This document shows, piece by piece, positions 30,487-39,642 of a DNA stretch of 42,630 nucleotides (positions are counted from its first letter, which is position 1; every line of letters starts with the position of its first letter). The DNA lies in the NCBI GenBank assembly GCA_009928785.1, contig SABY01000022.1:1-42630 (forward strand). The letters are read 5' to 3'. Both the position numbers and the translations under genes were made by a program. Source of the stretch: Clostridia bacterium (GTDB lineage Bacteria > Bacteroidota > Bacteroidia > Bacteroidales > 4484-276). Under the pieces are notes generated by a model, which saw only the letters and a program-made list of their open reading frames with translations, was not told where the DNA came from and did no database searches.

Positions 30487-30723
30487 TTATCCGGCCAGCA
30501 CCAGCACATGGTTTTTCATCACTTCCACCACACCGCCGCTGATGTCGTAAAACGTAACACTGTCGGTATCATCTTTTACTTTTACTTTTCCGGCTTTGAG
30601 CGCTGCTATGAGCGGGGCGTGGTTTTTCATAATTTCAAATGAGCCATCAAGGCCCGGCAACTGCACCAGCTTGCCCTCTCCGGAGAATATCATTTTATCA
30701 GGTGTTAAGATTTGAATTTTCAT
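30487..30723 (-). CDS. atpC: F1Fo ATP synthase epsilon subunit, short form
   Basis: 78 residues, only the N-terminal beta-sandwich domain (MKIQILTPDKMIFSGEGKLV, LPGLDGSFEIMKNHAPLIAA). The C-terminal helical pair that in E. coli epsilon (about 139 residues) can block rotation is absent. The frame ends with its own stop and shows no sign of truncation by frameshift, and short forms are usual in this phylum. It sits 14 bp after atpD. Confidence 0.94.
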   Translation of the reverse strand: MKIQILTPDKMIFSGEGKLVQLPGLDGSFEIMKNHAPLIAALKAGKVKVKDDTDSVTFYDISGGVVEVMKNHVLVLAG

Positions 30724-30737
30724 TATTAAAAAAATGC

Positions 30738-32360
<1,623 letters not shown>

Positions 32361-32361
32361 C

Positions 32362-32369
32362 TAATTTTG
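32362..32369 (+). promoter_or_regulatory. Putative -7 box (TAATTTTG) of the hybrid histidine kinase
   Basis: Perfect TAnnTTTG match 28 bp before the ATG at 32398. A TTTG at 32334-32337 lies 24 bp upstream, slightly further than the usual 19-21 bp for a -33 box. Confidence 0.5.
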
Positions 32370-32397
32370 GCGCCAAAGATTAACTAATCGTTGAAAA

Positions 32398-34431
32398 ATG
32401 ACCTCTTCTGCTGATAATTTTTCTGATTCTCCGGCTGCTCCCAATCTCACTTCTGATTTATTGCCTGCGGAATGGCTTAAAACTGCATTCGAGAATTCTG
32501 ACCTGGGCGTAGTGATTATCGACGACACCGGCGTTATTAAATATGCCAACAGCGCTGCCTTGAATATGTATGGAAACACCGCCGAACAAGCTGCACAGAT
32601 ATCACGTGATCCGCATTTGTATTACCAATTGTACGATTTGAATAATAATAAAATTGCCGATGAGCAATGGCCCTACCGACGGGTTGTTAATGGAGATAAT
32701 TTTGAATCGGTTAAGCTAAAGGTTGTAAATACTGCCACTAAGGCTTCGCTTTATGTCGATTTTAGGGGGTTGTCGCAAACAGATAGTAACCACAATAAAT
32801 ATGGCATTCTTTATACCCGCAATGTTACTGCTGAGATCCAAATACAGAATACATTAGCGTACGAAAAAGATATCCGCAAACGGCATGATACGGACATTCT
32901 AGATTACCAACGGCAAATAAAAAATGACCACGAGCTCTTGCTGAATATTATCGACAGCATTCCGGTAATGATAGTAATCTATGATGAAAAGGTGCAGCGG
33001 GTGATTTTAAATAAAGCCGTTAAAGATATTGCTGGTTTTACCAACGAAGACTTAAAACACAAAAACATCATGGAGTTGGCTTACCCTGATGCTGCTTATC
33101 GCAAAGAAGTTTCGGATTTTATGGACGCATTGAAACCTGGCTTTCGCGATTTCGTCATGCACACCAAAGATGGCCGCGACATAGAAACCAGTTGGGCCAA
33201 CATTAAAGTTTCTGATGGCCGCCAGGTAGGCGTAGGTATCGACATTACCGATCGTAAACGAATGGAAGCAGCCCTGGTAGCAGCCAAAGAAAACGCTGAA
33301 AAAGAGAATCAGGTGCAATATACTTTCATACAAAACATCTCACACGAAGTGCGCACACCCATGAATTCCATTCTGGGCTTTACAGAGCTTTTGTCCAAAA
33401 TGATCAGCGGGGAGACTGAGAGAGAATATCTGCATGCTATCAGTCTTAACGGCAAGCAATTGCTAAGGCTTATCAACGACATTGTGGATTTTTCGCGTCT
33501 TGATAAAAATGAATTGTCACCGGCTCTGACCCATGTATCTTTGAAAGCAGCAGTCAGACAGGCGCAAAACCAAATGGAAGGCCTTCGCAAAAAGTACAAG
33601 CGCGACAACCTGAAAATTATTTTTCATCCGCCCGACCATATTCGTCCCCACTTGATGCTTTACACGGACAACCACAGGCTGCAGCAAATTTTTAGTAACC
33701 TCACCGGCAATGCACTGAAATACACTTTGCAGGGCAGTGTGGAGTTTGGCTATGCCTTGAAAGAAGAAAGCCGGGAGGTAGTTTTTTATATCAAAGATAC
33801 CGGAAATGGAATCAGCAAACACCTGCAAAGCCGCGTTTTTGAGCGTTTCAACAGATTGCATGATAATGTAAAAGATGAGTTCAGAGGCACCGGCCTGGGG
33901 CTGGCTATCAGCAGGCATCTGGTGGATTTGCTGGGCGGCAAAATTTGGTTTGAGTCTGTTCCCGGCAAAGGGTCCACTTTTTATTTTACCCACCCGTATC
34001 TGGAGATGACTAAAGAAAGCAATCCCGACATCAATATCCCGACAGATGACGAAGTGCACGTGCCGCAACTTAGCGGCAAAACCATCCTGATTGCCGAGGA
34101 TGATCCTTTTAGTTTTTTGGTATTAAAAGCCATGCTTGCCGAAACAAAAGCCCATATTATTCATGCTGCTAATGGCGCAAAAGCTGTAGAGCTTTTCAAC
34201 GAACATCAGGTTGATATGGTTTTGCTCGACATTCGCCTGCCCGAAATGAACGGATTTGAAGTAATCGAAAAAATCCGTGAAATCAATACAGAAGTTCCCG
34301 TAATAGCCCAAACTGCCAATGCATTAAACGTGCACCGCGACAAAAGCAAGATGGCCGGCTTTAACGATCACCTTTCCAAACCACACACAATGAACACGCT
34401 CTTTGCCACATTGAATAAATATTTTCGGTAG
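32398..34431 (+). CDS. Soluble hybrid histidine kinase (PAS-PAS-HisKA-HATPase-REC)
   Basis: 677 residues with no membrane segment, so a cytoplasmic sensor. PAS 1 (about 25-148: LKTAFENSDLGVVIIDDTGV), PAS 2 (about 178-288: LLNIIDSIPVMIVIYDEKVQ, ending GVGIDITDRKRME), HisKA with the H-box ISHEVRTPMNSILGF (His316), HATPase_c with NLTGNALKYT, DTGNGI and GTGLGLAIS, and a C-terminal receiver with phospho-acceptor Asp611 (VLLDIRLPEMNG), IAQTAN and LSKP. No output domain or partner gene is adjacent, so the phosphorelay partner is unknown. It is divergent from atpD (149 bp gap); whether it relates to energy state is speculation. Directly after the stop codon a 7-bp repeat array begins. Confidence 0.94.
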   Translation: MTSSADNFSDSPAAPNLTSDLLPAEWLKTAFENSDLGVVIIDDTGVIKYANSAALNMYGNTAEQAAQISRDPHLYYQLYDLNNNKIADEQWPYRRVVNGDNFESVKLKVVNTATKASLYVDFRGLSQTDSNHNKYGILYTRNVTAEIQIQNTLAYEKDIRKRHDTDILDYQRQIKNDHELLLNIIDSIPVMIVIYDEKVQRVILNKAVKDIAGFTNEDLKHKNIMELAYPDAAYRKEVSDFMDALKPGFRDFVMHTKDGRDIETSWANIKVSDGRQVGVGIDITDRKRMEAALVAAKENAEKENQVQYTFIQNISHEVRTPMNSILGFTELLSKMISGETEREYLHAISLNGKQLLRLINDIVDFSRLDKNELSPALTHVSLKAAVRQAQNQMEGLRKKYKRDNLKIIFHPPDHIRPHLMLYTDNHRLQQIFSNLTGNALKYTLQGSVEFGYALKEESREVVFYIKDTGNGISKHLQSRVFERFNRLHDNVKDEFRGTGLGLAISRHLVDLLGGKIWFESVPGKGSTFYFTHPYLEMTKESNPDINIPTDDEVHVPQLSGKTILIAEDDPFSFLVLKAMLAETKAHIIHAANGAKAVELFNEHQVDMVLLDIRLPEMNGFEVIEKIREINTEVPVIAQTANALNVHRDKSKMAGFNDHLSKPHTMNTLFATLNKYFR

Positions 34432-34448
34432 AAAAGCTTCTCCGCATC

Positions 34449-34539
34449 TGAGTCCTCAGCCATCAGCCCTCAGCCCTCAGCCCTCAGCCATTAGCCATCA
34501 GTCATCAGCCATTAGCCATAAGTCCTCAGAACTCAGCCG
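34449..34539 (+). repeat. 7-bp tandem repeat array 3, after the hybrid kinase
   Basis: Thirteen consecutive 7-bp units without indels (TCAGCCC, TCAGCCA, TTAGCCA, TCAGTCA, TCAGAAC and so on), starting 18 bp after the kinase stop. In register CAGNNNN they match the heptad layout of arrays 1 and 2 when each is read on the strand of its upstream gene. The end units TGAGTCC/TAAGTCC resemble the CAGTCCT heptad of array 2. Confidence 0.9.
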
Positions 34540-34623
34540 GTGGTGCTGAATTGGCCAATAAGGTTAGTCGAGATTAGAAATTAAACATCAAGTAGCGAAC
34601 AAAAAGCACCTGATTTTTTCCTG

Positions 34624-35814
34624 CTACGTACTACTTATTTCCTGGTCATCGCGCACCTCACCGCTTTTCCGGCTTCCGCGGTACATTTGGTATTGTACGT
34701 ATCTGCATTCGAGCGGGCCGTTGTAAAGCGTGATTTTGCGGGAGGTGCGCAGTCCGACAGATTTCAGCGCGCCAAAGTCGCTGGTAATAAGCCAGGCAGT
34801 ATAGCCGGCAAATTTGTTTTTGAGTACGTCGCCGATCATGCGGTAGAAGTCGTTGAGGTCGGTTTTTTGGATACGTTCGCCGTAAGGCGGATTGGTAATA
34901 ATCATGCCGGGCTTGTCGGTAGGCGGGGAGCTATCTTCGAAGGCCACTTGTTTGAGGATAATGATTTTGTCGAAGCCGGTGGTCAGAAGCACTTCGTCGG
35001 CTTGCGCCAGCACCCGCTGGTTTACGTCGGCGCCATACAGGCGGCATTGTGCAGGAGCAATGCGGGCATTTTCGGTTTCAACAATTTGATTCCAAAGTTC
35101 GGGCTGGTAATCGCGCCACGACATAAAACCGAATTTCTTACGGAAATATCCCGAAGGCATTTTTTGTGCTATCAAAGCTGCTTCGCACAGAATAGTTCCG
35201 GTGCCGCACATAGGGTCGAGCAGATCGGTGGTGGCGTCCCAGCCGGAGAGCAACACCATGCCTGCCGCCAGCACTTCATTGATGGGCGCCAGCCCCTGTC
35301 CGCGCCGGTAGCCACGCTTGTGCAGCGAGTCGCCGGAGCTGTCGAGCAGCACCATGCCCTGGCTTGCGCTGATGTGGATATGGATGCGCACGTCAGGATC
35401 GATTGTGTCCACGTTGGGGCGCGTGCCCAATATTTCGCGAAACTTGTCCACCACAGCATCTTTGGCTTTGAGCGATACATATTGCGCGTGGGTCATTTGG
35501 CTGCGGTTCACATTGGCGTTTATGGCAAAGGTGCTGTCCACCGGAAAAATATCAGGCCAGTCGAGTTTGTTGATTTCGCGGTAGAGGTCGTTTTCGTCGT
35601 TTACCACAAACCCGTGGATGATTTGTAGCACACGCAGCGCCGTGCGGCAGGTATAATTGATGCGATACATCGTGGCGGTGTCGGCCTGGCAACGTACCGC
35701 ACGCACCAAAAGTTGCACCTCGTGTCCACCGGCAGCGGTCACTTCGTCGGCCAGAAGCTGCTCCAGGCCGGCATGGGTTTTTATGATCAGTGAGAAATCG
35801 TTTTTATCAATCAA
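34624..35814 (-). CDS. THUMP-domain class I RNA methyltransferase (RlmL N-terminal-like guanine-N2 methyltransferase)
   Basis: 396 residues. An N-terminal ferredoxin-like/THUMP region (FSLIIKTHAGLEQLLADEV, FAINANVNRSQMTHAQYVSL) is followed by the Rossmann methyltransferase with SAM motif DPMCGTGTILCEAAL and catalytic motif ITNPPYGER. It matches the first half of E. coli RlmKL and single-domain homologues of Bacteroidota that make N2-methylguanosine in rRNA or tRNA. The exact target base is not provable here. It converges on the hybrid kinase across the heptad array and is transcribed in the same direction as, and 67 bp after, the AI-2E family gene. Confidence 0.9.
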   Translation of the reverse strand: MIDKNDFSLIIKTHAGLEQLLADEVTAAGGHEVQLLVRAVRCQADTATMYRINYTCRTALRVLQIIHGFVVNDENDLYREINKLDWPDIFPVDSTFAINANVNRSQMTHAQYVSLKAKDAVVDKFREILGTRPNVDTIDPDVRIHIHISASQGMVLLDSSGDSLHKRGYRRGQGLAPINEVLAAGMVLLSGWDATTDLLDPMCGTGTILCEAALIAQKMPSGYFRKKFGFMSWRDYQPELWNQIVETENARIAPAQCRLYGADVNQRVLAQADEVLLTTGFDKIIILKQVAFEDSSPPTDKPGMIITNPPYGERIQKTDLNDFYRMIGDVLKNKFAGYTAWLITSDFGALKSVGLRTSRKITLYNGPLECRYVQYQMYRGSRKSGEVRDDQEISST

Positions 35815-35881
35815 AATTTGATGGGAGTTATTGGTTTAGTTTTTTTTGTGATTGTTTACGCCGGCTACTGACGGTTGCTTT

Positions 35882-37015
35882 TTATTTATTCGTAATGTCT
35901 GCTTGTTGATCCTTGTTTTTAAAACCAAAAAACTTTTTGATAGTGTCGATGCGCTTTTCCAGCGAACCACCTTCAGGCCGCGCCAGCAGAAAAGCGATGG
36001 GTTTGGTTGACTCAAAGTTTTCGAAAACAATTTTAAGACTTGCAATAAACGGTATCACCAGCAACATACCTGCAACGCCCCACACCATGCTGCCGGCAAT
36101 AAGTCCGAGGATGGTGATGAATGGATTGAGCCGCACATAACCTCCGGTAATGTTGGGCGTAAGGATGTTGTTTTCGGTAAACTGAACCACTGCAAAAAAT
36201 GCCAGAACCCAAAGCGCAAGGTTGGCAGAGTCGCCGGTGAGCAGTGCAAACATAAACGGAAAGAAGGCGCCGATCCATGTGCCGAAATACGGAATGAAAT
36301 TGAAAAATGCCGAGATGACACCAAACAGAATGGCATATTGTAACCCGATGATCCAAAGCCCCAATGAATTGATTACCGAAAGAATCATCACCACTATGAA
36401 AGCTCCTCCCAGGTAGCGTTGCGAAACAAAAGAAATCTCTGTAAGAATTTTGTCGGCGCGTTTTTTTTCTGTTGCGGGTACAATACGTCGTACAAATTCG
36501 TTGAACCGCTCGCGATAATAAAGCAGAAAAAAAACATACACCGGCATAATGAATAACTTGAAGAACGTTCCGGTAGTAGCATCGAGCACCTTGTTGAGCA
36601 TCACGCTACTGGTGGTAAATAAGTTGTCGATCTGGGTGCTGATCAATTGTTTTTGTTTGGCGGTTTTTATACCAAAATTATCTTCAATAAAATGGGATAC
36701 CTCGCTGATATTGCTTAGCGCTTTGTCTTTAAGGGCAGGGAAATCGGCTACGAGTTTTGATATTTCGGCACCAAAAAATATGGATAGCCCTGCAAAGACG
36801 GCAATCATAACGATGATGGTAATAAAAATAGAAAGGCCTTTGGGAATGCCCAGCTTGCAAATCCAGTGGCAGACCGGAAAAATAAGTGAGCTGATCAACA
36901 ACCCGAAAACCAGCGTTACCAGGAAGTCTTTGGCAATGATCACCACAAAAGTAAAAGCGATGAGAAAGATCAGAAAATAGGTGATCCGAATGAGAAAAAT
37001 TGGTCTGCCCGTCAT
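35882..37015 (-). CDS. AI-2E / PerM family membrane protein
   Basis: 377 residues. Paired N-terminal hydrophobic helices (IRITYFLIFLIAFTFVVIIA, FLVTLVFGLLISSLIFPVCH) and a third (GLSIFITIIVMIAVFAGLSI) are followed by a soluble amphipathic middle part (ADFPALKDKALSNISEVSHF) and a cluster of C-terminal membrane helices with the family signature stretch FFNFIPYFGTWIGAFFPFMF and TPNITGGYVRLNPF. The family includes autoinducer-2 exporters and Na+/H+ antiporter-like proteins, so substrate is not assigned. Divergent from the MazG-like gene. Confidence 0.9.
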   Translation of the reverse strand: MTGRPIFLIRITYFLIFLIAFTFVVIIAKDFLVTLVFGLLISSLIFPVCHWICKLGIPKGLSIFITIIVMIAVFAGLSIFFGAEISKLVADFPALKDKALSNISEVSHFIEDNFGIKTAKQKQLISTQIDNLFTTSSVMLNKVLDATTGTFFKLFIMPVYVFFLLYYRERFNEFVRRIVPATEKKRADKILTEISFVSQRYLGGAFIVVMILSVINSLGLWIIGLQYAILFGVISAFFNFIPYFGTWIGAFFPFMFALLTGDSANLALWVLAFFAVVQFTENNILTPNITGGYVRLNPFITILGLIAGSMVWGVAGMLLVIPFIASLKIVFENFESTKPIAFLLARPEGGSLEKRIDTIKKFFGFKNKDQQADITNK

Positions 37016-37098
37016 GAGTTATATTTTTTTAGTTGATAAAGATTTAGAAGGTTTTAAAAAGGAGCGGCCGTAAATTTATAACTATAACAAGCAATGGC

Positions 37099-37106
37099 TA
37101 ATTTTG
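37099..37106 (+). promoter_or_regulatory. Putative -7 box (TAATTTTG) of the MazG-like gene
   Basis: Perfect TAnnTTTG match 17 bp before the ATG at 37124, implying a leader of only about 10 nt. No -33 TTTG is seen at the standard distance. Confidence 0.5.
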
Positions 37107-37123
37107 CCAACAAATTTTAACGA

Positions 37124-37453
37124 ATGACAATACAGCAAGCCCAGCAAACTGTGGATGCGTGGATCACTACCACGGGCGTCCGCTATTTCAGCGAATTAAC
37201 CAATATGGCTATCCTCACCGAAGAGGTGGGTGAGGTGGCGCGCATTATGGCACGCCGCTACGGCGACCAAAGTGAAAAGCCTGCCGACACGCAGCACGAT
37301 CTGGCCGATGAGCTGGCCGACGTGTTGTGGGTGGTGCTTTGTTTGGCCAACCAAACCGGCATCGACCTCACCGAAGCTTTCGCAAAAAACCTGCAGAAGA
37401 AAAACCTCCGCGACGCCGTTCGACACCGGAATAATCCTAAACTGAAAGGGTAG
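37124..37453 (+). CDS. MazG-like nucleotide pyrophosphohydrolase
   Basis: 109 residues, a single MazG/all-alpha NTP pyrophosphohydrolase domain. The metal-binding helices are visible: ILTEEVGEVARIM (EExxE) and LADELADVLWVVL (ExxD). Members hydrolyse NTPs or (house-cleaning) noncanonical NTPs to NMP and PPi, with Mg2+. Compared with E. coli MazG (two domains, about 260 residues) this is the short single-domain type. It has its own promoter-like box and is followed by a structured repeat element. Confidence 0.9.
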   Translation: MTIQQAQQTVDAWITTTGVRYFSELTNMAILTEEVGEVARIMARRYGDQSEKPADTQHDLADELADVLWVVLCLANQTGIDLTEAFAKNLQKKNLRDAVRHRNNPKLKG

Positions 37454-37470
37454 GAAGTTGGTAATCTAAG

Positions 37471-37647
37471 TAGTGTCTGTCTGCAAAATTAGGTTTATTG
37501 AGGAAATCCATAGCCCAGGCATTTATGCCCGAGATTGAAATGAAGGGTTGTCAACAACCCGCCCCTCGCTGGGATTGCTGAAGGCAATCCCGACGAGGGG
37601 CGGGGGAGACGAATGACAAATCAATTATTCTTTATGGTCAGGCACTA
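37471..37647. repeat. Candidate palindromic/MITE-like element with three internal hairpins
   Basis: The 289-bp gap between the MazG-like and response-regulator genes has no ORF. It holds a segment bounded by imperfect inverted ends TAGTGTCTG (37471-37479) and CAGGCACTA (37639-37647). Inside are hairpins at 37518-37529 (GGCAT/ATGCC), 37545-37560 (GGGTTG, TCAA loop, CAACCC) and a large one at 37558-37604. No target-site duplication is evident and the ends are short, so mobility is unproven. Confidence 0.45.
37558..37604. repeat. Large hairpin, 21-nt arms, TGAAG loop (member 1)
   Basis: Left arm 37558-37578, loop TGAAG 37579-37583, right arm 37584-37604. Nineteen Watson-Crick pairs, one G-T pair and one mismatch. 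It is not followed by a T tract, so it is not a standard terminator. Geometry and loop are the same as the hairpin at 42454-42500 although the stems are unrelated. Confidence 0.85.
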
Positions 37648-37715
37648 AGTAGCAGCCACAGTTTTCAACTGGCAGCCAATGACCGGCAGGCGCAGTGAGC
37701 CAATTATTAAAACAG

Positions 37716-37723
37716 TATCTTTG
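37716..37723 (+). promoter_or_regulatory. Putative -7 box (TATCTTTG) of the response regulator
   Basis: Perfect TAnnTTTG match 19 bp before the ATG at 37743. The same octamer occurs at the atpD promoter on the other strand. Confidence 0.5.
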
Positions 37724-37742
37724 ACAAGACAATAAATAATGT

Positions 37743-38414
37743 ATGGATAGCCAGGACAAAAAAATAAAATTGCTTATCGTTGATGATCATCAGATTGTGC
37801 GCGATGGCATAGTGGCGCTGCTGCAAAGCGACGAACATTTTCAGATAGCAGGTGTAGCTTTCAATGGAAAAATGGCGCTCGAAATGGCCGGTAAGTTACA
37901 TCCTGATATCGTAATCATGGATGTGAGTATGCCAGTGATGGATGGAATTGCCAGCACACGATTTATCCGCCAGCAATACCCCGAAATTAAAGTGCTGGCG
38001 CTAACGATGACCAATGAGTTGGAACACATCAAAAACATGATTGATGCGGGCGCCGGTGGTTATTTGTTGAAGAACTCTGGAAAAGACGAATTAATTATGG
38101 CCATCAACGAAGTGCTGGCCGGACGAGAATACTTTAGCGGCGAGGTGAAAGACGCCATCGTTCGTGAGATGATGAAGAAAAAATCTACCAACGATCGGCT
38201 GGCCGGCGAACCCATACCGCTAACGCATCGCGAAAAAGACGTGCTTCAGCTCATCGTCAAAGAATTTACCAACCACGAAATAGCCGAAAAACTTTTCATA
38301 AGTGTACGCACTGTGGATGCCCATCGCCGCAACCTGCTCGAAAAAACAGGCGCCCGCAATACCGCCGGCCTGGTTAAGTACGCCATCGAAAATTCCGTGT
38401 GTCCAAATTGTTGA
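37743..38414 (+). CDS. NarL/FixJ-family response regulator (REC-LuxR HTH)
   Basis: 223 residues. The receiver domain has the acidic pair Asp14-Asp15 (LLIVDDHQIVRDG), phospho-acceptor Asp60 (IVIMDVSMPVMDG), Thr88 (VLALTMT) and Lys110 (GAGGYLLKN). The C-terminal LuxR-type helix-turn-helix is PLTHREKDVLQLIVKEFTNH, then KLFISVRTVDAHRRNLLEKT. All activation residues are intact. A cognate HisKA_3-type kinase is not adjacent; one such orphan kinase lies about 33 kb away in this window (1714-4185). The gene is followed by a degenerate receiver of the same family, suggesting a duplicated or interacting pair. Confidence 0.95.
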   Translation: MDSQDKKIKLLIVDDHQIVRDGIVALLQSDEHFQIAGVAFNGKMALEMAGKLHPDIVIMDVSMPVMDGIASTRFIRQQYPEIKVLALTMTNELEHIKNMIDAGAGGYLLKNSGKDELIMAINEVLAGREYFSGEVKDAIVREMMKKKSTNDRLAGEPIPLTHREKDVLQLIVKEFTNHEIAEKLFISVRTVDAHRRNLLEKTGARNTAGLVKYAIENSVCPNC

Positions 38415-38448
38415 TAGGCCTTTCAACCTATCGAAAAGTAGGCCTTTT
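38413..38448 (+). terminator. Two small hairpins at the end of the response-regulator gene
   Basis: GATAGG (38413-38418) pairs with CCTATC (38427-38432), overlapping the stop codon. It is followed by AAAAG / CTTTT (38434-38448). A TAGGCCTTT sequence is repeated in both. They form a weak terminator or mRNA 3' structure upstream of the next gene's promoter-like box. Confidence 0.4.
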
Positions 38449-38477
38449 GCCTCATGTATTTGGGCTTCCCTGCCTGT

Positions 38478-38485
38478 TACTTTTG
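38478..38485 (+). promoter_or_regulatory. Putative -7 box (TACTTTTG) of the degenerate receiver gene
   Basis: Perfect TAnnTTTG match 19 bp before the ATG at 38504. A TTTG at 38459-38462 is 15 bp upstream, too close for a canonical -33 box. Confidence 0.5.
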
Positions 38486-38503
38486 CATGATAATTACGAG
38501 ACG

Positions 38504-38896
38504 ATGAATGCCCTGATAATTGGTAAGAGCTCTGTTGTTAAGCGCGCTATTGGCGGCTTGCTTGAAAATGAATTCGATTTTAATATCGACTACATCAACA
38601 TTAGCAAGCCACAGCTCAATAATTATGAACACCAGTTGCAAAACGCCCAGTTTATCATCCTCGATCTCACTACTTTAGACGACCAGGGTCGTTTATTCAT
38701 TAAGCAAATCAACTTGTTGGCGCCCGGAGCTCGCATCATCGCAATGCATTACTATACACAGAAAAAGCTGGTGGATGCCTATATCTATGCGGGTGCAAAA
38801 GGCTATTTGCTCATCGATACCAACCGCGCCGAATTGGTCAGAGCCATTGGGCATTTGTTGGACGGCGAGGTCTATATCGATCCGGGTGTAAGTTGA
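38504..38896 (+). CDS. Stand-alone pseudo-receiver protein (degenerate REC)
   Basis: 130 residues from ATG 38504 (MNALIIGKSSVVKRAIGGLL). The frame is open upstream to 38399, but that part has no homology and lies before the promoter-like box. It aligns along its whole length with the receiver of the preceding NarL-type regulator (for example GAKGYLLIDTNRAELVRAIG against GAGGYLLKNSGKDELIMAIN). Asp54 at the phospho-acceptor position is kept (FIILDLTTLDD), but the Asp-Asp metal pair is Gly7-Lys8, the Thr is His82 and the Lys is Ile104. No DNA-binding domain follows. Phosphorylation by the normal mechanism is unlikely. It may act by protein contacts, possibly with its neighbour (inference). Confidence 0.75.
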   Translation: MNALIIGKSSVVKRAIGGLLENEFDFNIDYINISKPQLNNYEHQLQNAQFIILDLTTLDDQGRLFIKQINLLAPGARIIAMHYYTQKKLVDAYIYAGAKGYLLIDTNRAELVRAIGHLLDGEVYIDPGVS

Positions 38897-39565
38897 TGAC
38901 GTTAAGTGATTTTAGCACGGATAGGCATAAATACCTATTTTATAAAATAAGCTTTTTACGGGAGTTTCATAATACAGGTAAACACTTCTTTTGTAAATGT
39001 TTTAGAAAGGGATCGGGCTGATAGGATAGAGCAGATTATGAAAGGATGATTTACAAACCCGAAAGCTAAAAAACAATAGTTCTTTACCGAGCGAAACATC
39101 TTTAAACACTGATAAAGCACTCGAATTTCTTGACATACAAAATCATAAAAGAATCTGCGATGATTCCCAACTTGATTCTGCTTAAGGTAAAAATTGAACA
39201 ATCTACCGGCTGGGATTTATTGCACATTTCGATAAGATGATTAACTAAACTGCACACACTACACACTGTAACTACTTTTACTACATCATCGCAGTTCTTT
39301 TTTGATTTATTTCAATCGTTCAACGGAGTTCGTTTTAGTTCTTTGATTTTTGATTTTGAATTTTTTTCATGAGGTTTTCATAATGACTGGGTTTTTAGGT
39401 TAATAAATGCCGGAGTGAGTCTGTTGTCGAAGAAAAGTGATTTTTTAAACTGACTTGTAATTTTTTCCAAACTTGTAATTCTCCTTACAGACACACGCGA
39501 AAGCAATTCTTTTTTAACGAAGACTTTTTATCAAAGGGGGCGATAAGGATTTTCGGTATTTATAT
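38897..39565. other. Gene-free AT-rich interval, possible noncoding transcript
   Basis: About 670 bp without a convincing gene. The short plus-strand frames around 39040-39185 are broken by stops and match nothing I recognise. From 39290 the DNA is T-rich with a repeated ACTTGTAATT motif near 39453 and 39471. The interval ends at a strong plus-strand terminator (39566-39597), so a transcript may end here. I see no tRNA, rRNA or known riboswitch. Confidence 0.4.
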
Positions 39566-39597
39566 AGGCTGTCAATTAATTTTGACAGCCTTTTTTT
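39566..39597 (+). terminator. Strong intrinsic terminator with no gene immediately upstream
   Basis: Perfect 10-bp arms AGGCTGTCAA (39566-39575) and TTGACAGCCT (39582-39591), a 6-nt loop, and seven T's on the plus strand. It lies 670 bp after the preceding stop and only 46 bp before the peptidase ATG. There is no U tract in the other orientation. Confidence 0.9.
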
Positions 39598-39642
39598 ATT
39601 GATTTTTGCACCAAAATTTTTATTCATTAAAACAAAAAAAAC

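Noticed and set aside
30724..30737. An additional small atp gene (atpI-like) in the operon
   Set aside because: Gaps between atpD, atpC and atpB are only 14 and 22 bp; no room for a gene.
34449..34539. Array 3 as coding low-complexity sequence
   Set aside because: A 7-bp period breaks every frame, and the array follows a stop codon; no gene-like frame spans it.
34687..35628. 313-codon plus-strand open frame
   Set aside because: Antisense to the THUMP methyltransferase.
38956..39201. 81-codon minus-strand frame
   Set aside because: Cys- and aromatic-rich translation looks random; no promoter or family resemblance. Plus-strand fragments here are also too broken to call a pseudogene.
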